DNA of 64,000 nt from CAWDCV01 sp963728125. Its GTDB lineage: Bacteria; Actinomycetota; Actinomycetes; CAWDCV01. The notes beneath the pieces were generated by a model. The model did no database searches. It was given only the letters and a program-made list of their open reading frames with translations, and had not been told where the DNA came from. The stretch covers positions 186,001-250,000 of the forward strand of contig CAVSIZ010000015.1 in assembly GCA_963728125.1 (NCBI GenBank), written 5' to 3'. This document shows, one piece after another, positions 60,579 to 64,000 of this stretch. Each line of letters starts with the position of its first letter. The first letter of the stretch is position 1. The translations under genes and the position numbers were made by a program.

Positions 60579-62120
60579 TCAGGTCGGTCGGTTGGCGGTG
60601 CCCTTTCGTTTGGCCGGGCCGTTGTTGAGCGCCTGGGCCGCGCGGATGACCTCGGCCCCGCCGTCGTCTTCGTGGGCGCTTAGGCCTCCGTCGGCGATGG
60701 CGCCGGTGAACGCTGCGAAGTCCTGCTCCGTCTGGTCGGCGTAGGACTCGGCGAACGCGCTGACCGCCTTGTCGAAGGACTTGCCCGTCCCCAGATAGGC
60801 CGAGATCGCGATCGCATCACCGGACCGGGCGTGCGCGCGGGCCAGGGTGTGGCCGCACAGCACCGCGTACGGGCCGATGCTCTTCTTGCTCAGCGAGGCA
60901 GGATCCGGTGACCACTTCATGTCCCGCAGCTGGCGCACGTAGAAGCTGCGGCCGGCGGGACCATCGATCCAGCCGAGGAACGAGTCACTGGCCGCCTGCA
61001 TCAACCGCTGCCCGGTGACAACCCGATGACCATGCTTGGTGAACGCCGACTTGCGGGTGTATGCCTCCAGGACCGAGGCCTGCGCCTGCTTGACCTGGAG
61101 CACCATGAGATCGTTCTCGTCGCGACCGCGAAGCAGCAACACGAATGCCAGCAGGCCGACACTGCCGACCCCGACCACCTTGTGGCCCATGTCGATGATC
61201 TCGTAGCGCTTGAGCAGTTCCTGCCTGTCGTCCTGCAGCGTTGCACGGTACTCCCGGAATAGGGCGTTGATCTGAGCGGCGGCATCCGGGGCGATGTCCA
61301 ACCGGATCAGCAGCGGCGGATCGTCGCGGAAGCGCCGGCGCCCGTCCACCACTTCCGTGATCTTCTCGATCGCCGACCAGGCGTCGCGCAGTCGGGCCTT
61401 CGCAGCCGCCTTCTGGATCTCTGCCTCCGCTTTCGCCTTCTTCTTGGCCCCGGACTTCCTTTTGCCGCTCGGGAGGTCCCGCACCGCCGCGACCAGCCCG
61501 CCGACGTCGATGCGGTCGTACCAGATCTCGATCTCCCGCTTCGCGGCGAAGCCCGCCATCGCCTGGCGGTAGGCGGCGGCGGCGGCCTCGGCGGCGGCAC
61601 GGCCGGCCTTGGCCGACAGCCCGTTGTCCCGGGCGGCCAGCACGAAGGAGGTGGCCAGGCGCTTGAGGTCCCACTCGAACGGCCCCGGGTTGGTCTCGTC
61701 GAAGTCGTTGACGTCGAAGATCACCGAGCGGTCCGGGGCGGCAAACAGGCCGAAGTTGGACAGATGCGCATCCCCGCACAGCTGCACGTCCAGCCCGCTG
61801 CGGGACAAGCCGGCAAGGTCTGCGGCCATCACCAGCGCCGCCCCCCGGTAAAAGGTGAAGGCGGACACCGCCATCCGCGTGTGCCGCACCGGAACCAGTT
61901 CCTGCACCCGCGAGGTCTCCTGACCCGTCAGCAGCGCCACCGGGTCAGCCCGATCCGCCGCCGGCTCCCAGACAGACAGCCGGACATGCGGGATCTCGGC
62001 CAGCGCCACCCGCCCCTTCGTTTGCCGCTCCTCCAAACTCGGGTGCGGAACCACCTTCTGCCCGGCCGCCTTGGCGGCCCGCTGGCCGATCATGCGGGTA
62101 GACACATCGGTTTGGCCCAT
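60579..62120 (-). CDS. DUF2252 domain protein
   Basis: The 513-residue protein from the ATG at 62120 has the DUF2252 pattern: FYRGAALVMAADLAGL, then CGDAHLSNFGLFAAPDRSVI, FDVNDFDETNPGPFEWDLKR, and later VGVGSVGLLAFVLLLRGRD and GQRLMQAASDSFLGW. The DxH-type and NDFDE acidic motifs recall kinase-like phosphotransferases, but the activity is unknown. A Lys/Ala-rich insert lies at about 225-245. It is intact. It is convergent with the TMEM175 fragment by 28 bases. Confidence 0.85.
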   Translation of the reverse strand: MGQTDVSTRMIGQRAAKAAGQKVVPHPSLEERQTKGRVALAEIPHVRLSVWEPAADRADPVALLTGQETSRVQELVPVRHTRMAVSAFTFYRGAALVMAADLAGLSRSGLDVQLCGDAHLSNFGLFAAPDRSVIFDVNDFDETNPGPFEWDLKRLATSFVLAARDNGLSAKAGRAAAEAAAAAYRQAMAGFAAKREIEIWYDRIDVGGLVAAVRDLPSGKRKSGAKKKAKAEAEIQKAAAKARLRDAWSAIEKITEVVDGRRRFRDDPPLLIRLDIAPDAAAQINALFREYRATLQDDRQELLKRYEIIDMGHKVVGVGSVGLLAFVLLLRGRDENDLMVLQVKQAQASVLEAYTRKSAFTKHGHRVVTGQRLMQAASDSFLGWIDGPAGRSFYVRQLRDMKWSPDPASLSKKSIGPYAVLCGHTLARAHARSGDAIAISAYLGTGKSFDKAVSAFAESYADQTEQDFAAFTGAIADGGLSAHEDDGGAEVIRAAQALNNGPAKRKGTANRPT

Positions 62121-62156
62121 GGGCGCAGCGTATTGCACCAGCCCGGGCGCTGATCT

Positions 62157-63216
62157 AGGTCACACGTGGTGGCCGCGGCCGCGTGGATCGCGCGACGTAG
62201 GGTCTCCCGGATCCGCCGGTAGGCGGCGGCGCGCAGCAGGGGGTGGGCGAAGGTGATTCCTTCACCGGGGCCGGCTGCAGCTAGGACCTCGTCGTCGATC
62301 GCAACATCCACATCCACGTCAATCGAGCAGAGCTTGGCGACCTTCGACACCTCGGCACGAGTGGGGCGACTCAGCACGCTGGCGATCGCGGCAGCCTGCT
62401 GACCGACGGCTGGCAGTGAATCCAGGTGGTGGTCCAGGGCGTCGCCGTGAGGCCGGCCAGCGGCAGCGAGGTCGGCACCGGCTCGGCACGACGATCCGCC
62501 ATCGCCCGGGCGAGTTCCAGCACTGTCAGCGGGTTGCCGGCTGCAGATTCCCAGATCGCACGCAGGAGCGTTTGCGACCAGCCCGTGCCGAACCTGTCCC
62601 GAACGAGCTCGGAGCAGACATCGAGGTCGAGCGCCGACAGAGTGATCGTGGTGGTCGGGATCGCGAGCCGAGCAGGCTCGAAAGGCAGCGCGCTCTCCTC
62701 GCCGCTACGTACCGCAATCAGGACACCTGCCTGCAATGGCCGGGCGGCGCTCACCAGCGCCGCCAACACATCCCCGCTCTCCGGGTCGACCCACTGCGCG
62801 TCGTCGATCGCCAGCAGAACTCGCGCCCCGGAACGCGTCAGCGCGTCGATCAATGACCGGATCGAGAAGATCAGCGTGAGCCGCTCCGGGCGTCCTTCGG
62901 GCTGTTCCTGGAGAAGCCTTGAGATGCTGTCACCTTGTGCCTGCGGCAGCTGCGAGAGCTCGTCGCGACCGATGTCGTTCAGCAGCTCCACAAGCGCACG
63001 GTCGGTCAGATCCTTCTCCCGCTCGCCGGGCCGCGTTGCCAGCACCCGCCACCCGGTAGCGGACGCATGCGCCAACGCCGAACGCCACAGCGCGGTCTTG
63101 CCGATGCCCGCTGGGCCCTCCACGACTGCCACCCATGGTGGCGTCGTGGCGAGGAGTTTCCGGCAGGTAACGAGCTCCGCTGCGCGCCCGATCAGGTCTT
63201 GGCTGCTAGGAGTCAC
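62157..63216 (-). pseudogene. LAL-type LuxR regulator, N-terminal ATPase only, frameshifted
   Basis: From the GTG at 63216 the protein has Walker A VVEGPAGIGKTALWRSALAH and Walker B RVLLAIDDAQWVD of the large ATP-binding LuxR (LAL) regulators. After LPLAGLTATP one base is missing in a C run near 62437; the next frame continues LDSLPAVGQQAAAIASVLSR, later GITFAHPLLRAAAYRRIRE. Then it stops near 62157, where the DUF2252 upstream region begins, so the TPR region and LuxR helix-turn-helix are lost. LAL proteins are about 900 residues. Confidence 0.65.
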
Positions 63217-64000
63217 ACCGCCTCCCGACCACATTGAACCGCAGTGTCGAGGGCTCATCGAGGGTTTCCCCCACTGCGACCGCCTGTTGCGGCCGCCAGG
63301 CTTGTGCCGTACCGGTACCGCACTGCATCACCTCGAGGGCACGACCCGCTGACTGACACCGGTCTCGCGGCGTACGCGCGGTGCGACTACCTGGTCCGCT
63401 AGCACCTCCTGCAACGATCACGGAGTCCCGAGACGGCACGCCGCAAACACGGCGCCCCCGATCCAGAGACTCCATGATCGCTGTTAGGGCGTGGGTTGTT
63501 CCGCCGCCTTCCCACCCCGGCGGCTACGACTCGACGGCGGGACGCGTGGAACCTCGGGTCGTGTTGCGGATCGCGCTGCCTCGCTTCAGCGACAGATGCT
63601 GTTCTCGCCTGTGCGCCCTCATCGATGCGGCCGCTGGCGGCGCGGTGTTGGCGAGTGAGGGCGACACGGTCCACGGCAGCGAAGGTAGCCGCCACGTCCG
63701 CGGTTGGCGGTGTTCGCTCGCGGGGGTTGCGGCCGGTCGGTTGGTGCCGTGCAGCCGCCGCAGGATCAGTACAGCGGCTGGACCGTTGACCAGGGCGGGA
63801 ACGCCGGCGGCGTACTGCTGAGTGTGCACCGACCCACGCCGCCCAGATGACGGCGTTGGCCAAAACGATCTTGAGCAGGTCGGTGTAGCGGTCGATGAGC
63901 CGGCGGACGTCGCCCCCGCCGATGTCGGTAGATCCCGGATCCGGACCCGGATCACCGGGCCTCCCCTGGTGCGTTGCGCGGAAGGCGGCGCTGTGCCGTT
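63217..64000. other. Gene-poor stretch at the window end
   Basis: No complete gene is supported. On the minus strand about 63790-63960 the residues RRLIDRYTDLLKIVLANAVI look like a short amphipathic helix leading into a membrane span, and a neighbouring frame gives YAAGVPALVNGPAAVLILRR, so a small broken membrane protein is possible. Confidence 0.4.

Overview
The window is chromosomal DNA from a high-GC actinomycete. The evidence is many GTG starts, dense operons joined by 4-base GTGA/ATGA overlaps, leaderless-looking promoters, a SepX/GlpR-type membrane protein encoded downstream of galU-moeA-rimJ, ClgR next to ClpP, a TipA-type regulator, a mycobacterial-type ATP-dependent DNA ligase and SARP/LuxR regulators. 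I cannot name the genus from sequence alone.

Region 1 (1-15.9 kb) is housekeeping and general metabolism: sufE-sseA, an uncharacterised 486-residue protein, a HIT protein with a PGPGW membrane protein, a DNA ligase, an acetylxylan-esterase-type hydrolase, a leaderless TipA-like regulator, a TSUP permease, an oxidoreductase, a large LuxR regulator, a flavin monooxygenase and an ABC exporter.

Region 2 (15.9-25 kb) holds two tight operons on the minus strand. The first (3Fe-4S ferredoxin, NuoF-like flavoprotein, two-haem membrane protein, ApbE, Pro/Ala-rich anchored protein) looks like an electron conduit across the membrane with a flavinylating enzyme but no recognisable flavin acceptor. The second is a NitT/TauT/SsuABC-type importer followed by a CynX/NimT-type MFS carrier; a single extra base fuses its ATPase frame to the carrier.

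Region 3 (25-47.7 kb) contains small stress and metabolic genes, a vapBC pair, tRNA-Arg(CCT), clgR/clpP, mscL, a SAF protein, an FmdB zinc ribbon and then the conserved block 5-FCL/galU/moeA(glp)/moaC/mogA/rimJ/glpR(sepX). A cation/proton antiporter, a penicillin-acylase-family enzyme, a SARP regulator fused to a degenerate hydrolase and a P450 sit between the FmdB gene and 5-FCL.

Region 4 (47.7-64 kb) starts directly after tRNA-Ala(CGC) and looks like a decayed island. It has a mobilisation-protein remnant, repeats with a palindrome, a frameshifted DNA methyltransferase, a Gp37/Gp68-TcmP pair and an IS30 transposase split by a 1.1-kb trehalose-synthase-like fragment. Beyond these lie ion-transport and stress genes: a K+ channel, TRIC, BASS, an aquaporin, a TMEM175 fragment and DUF2252. 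Many genes here carry one-base indels in G/C runs, so either real decay or consensus error is at work; reads are needed to tell them apart.
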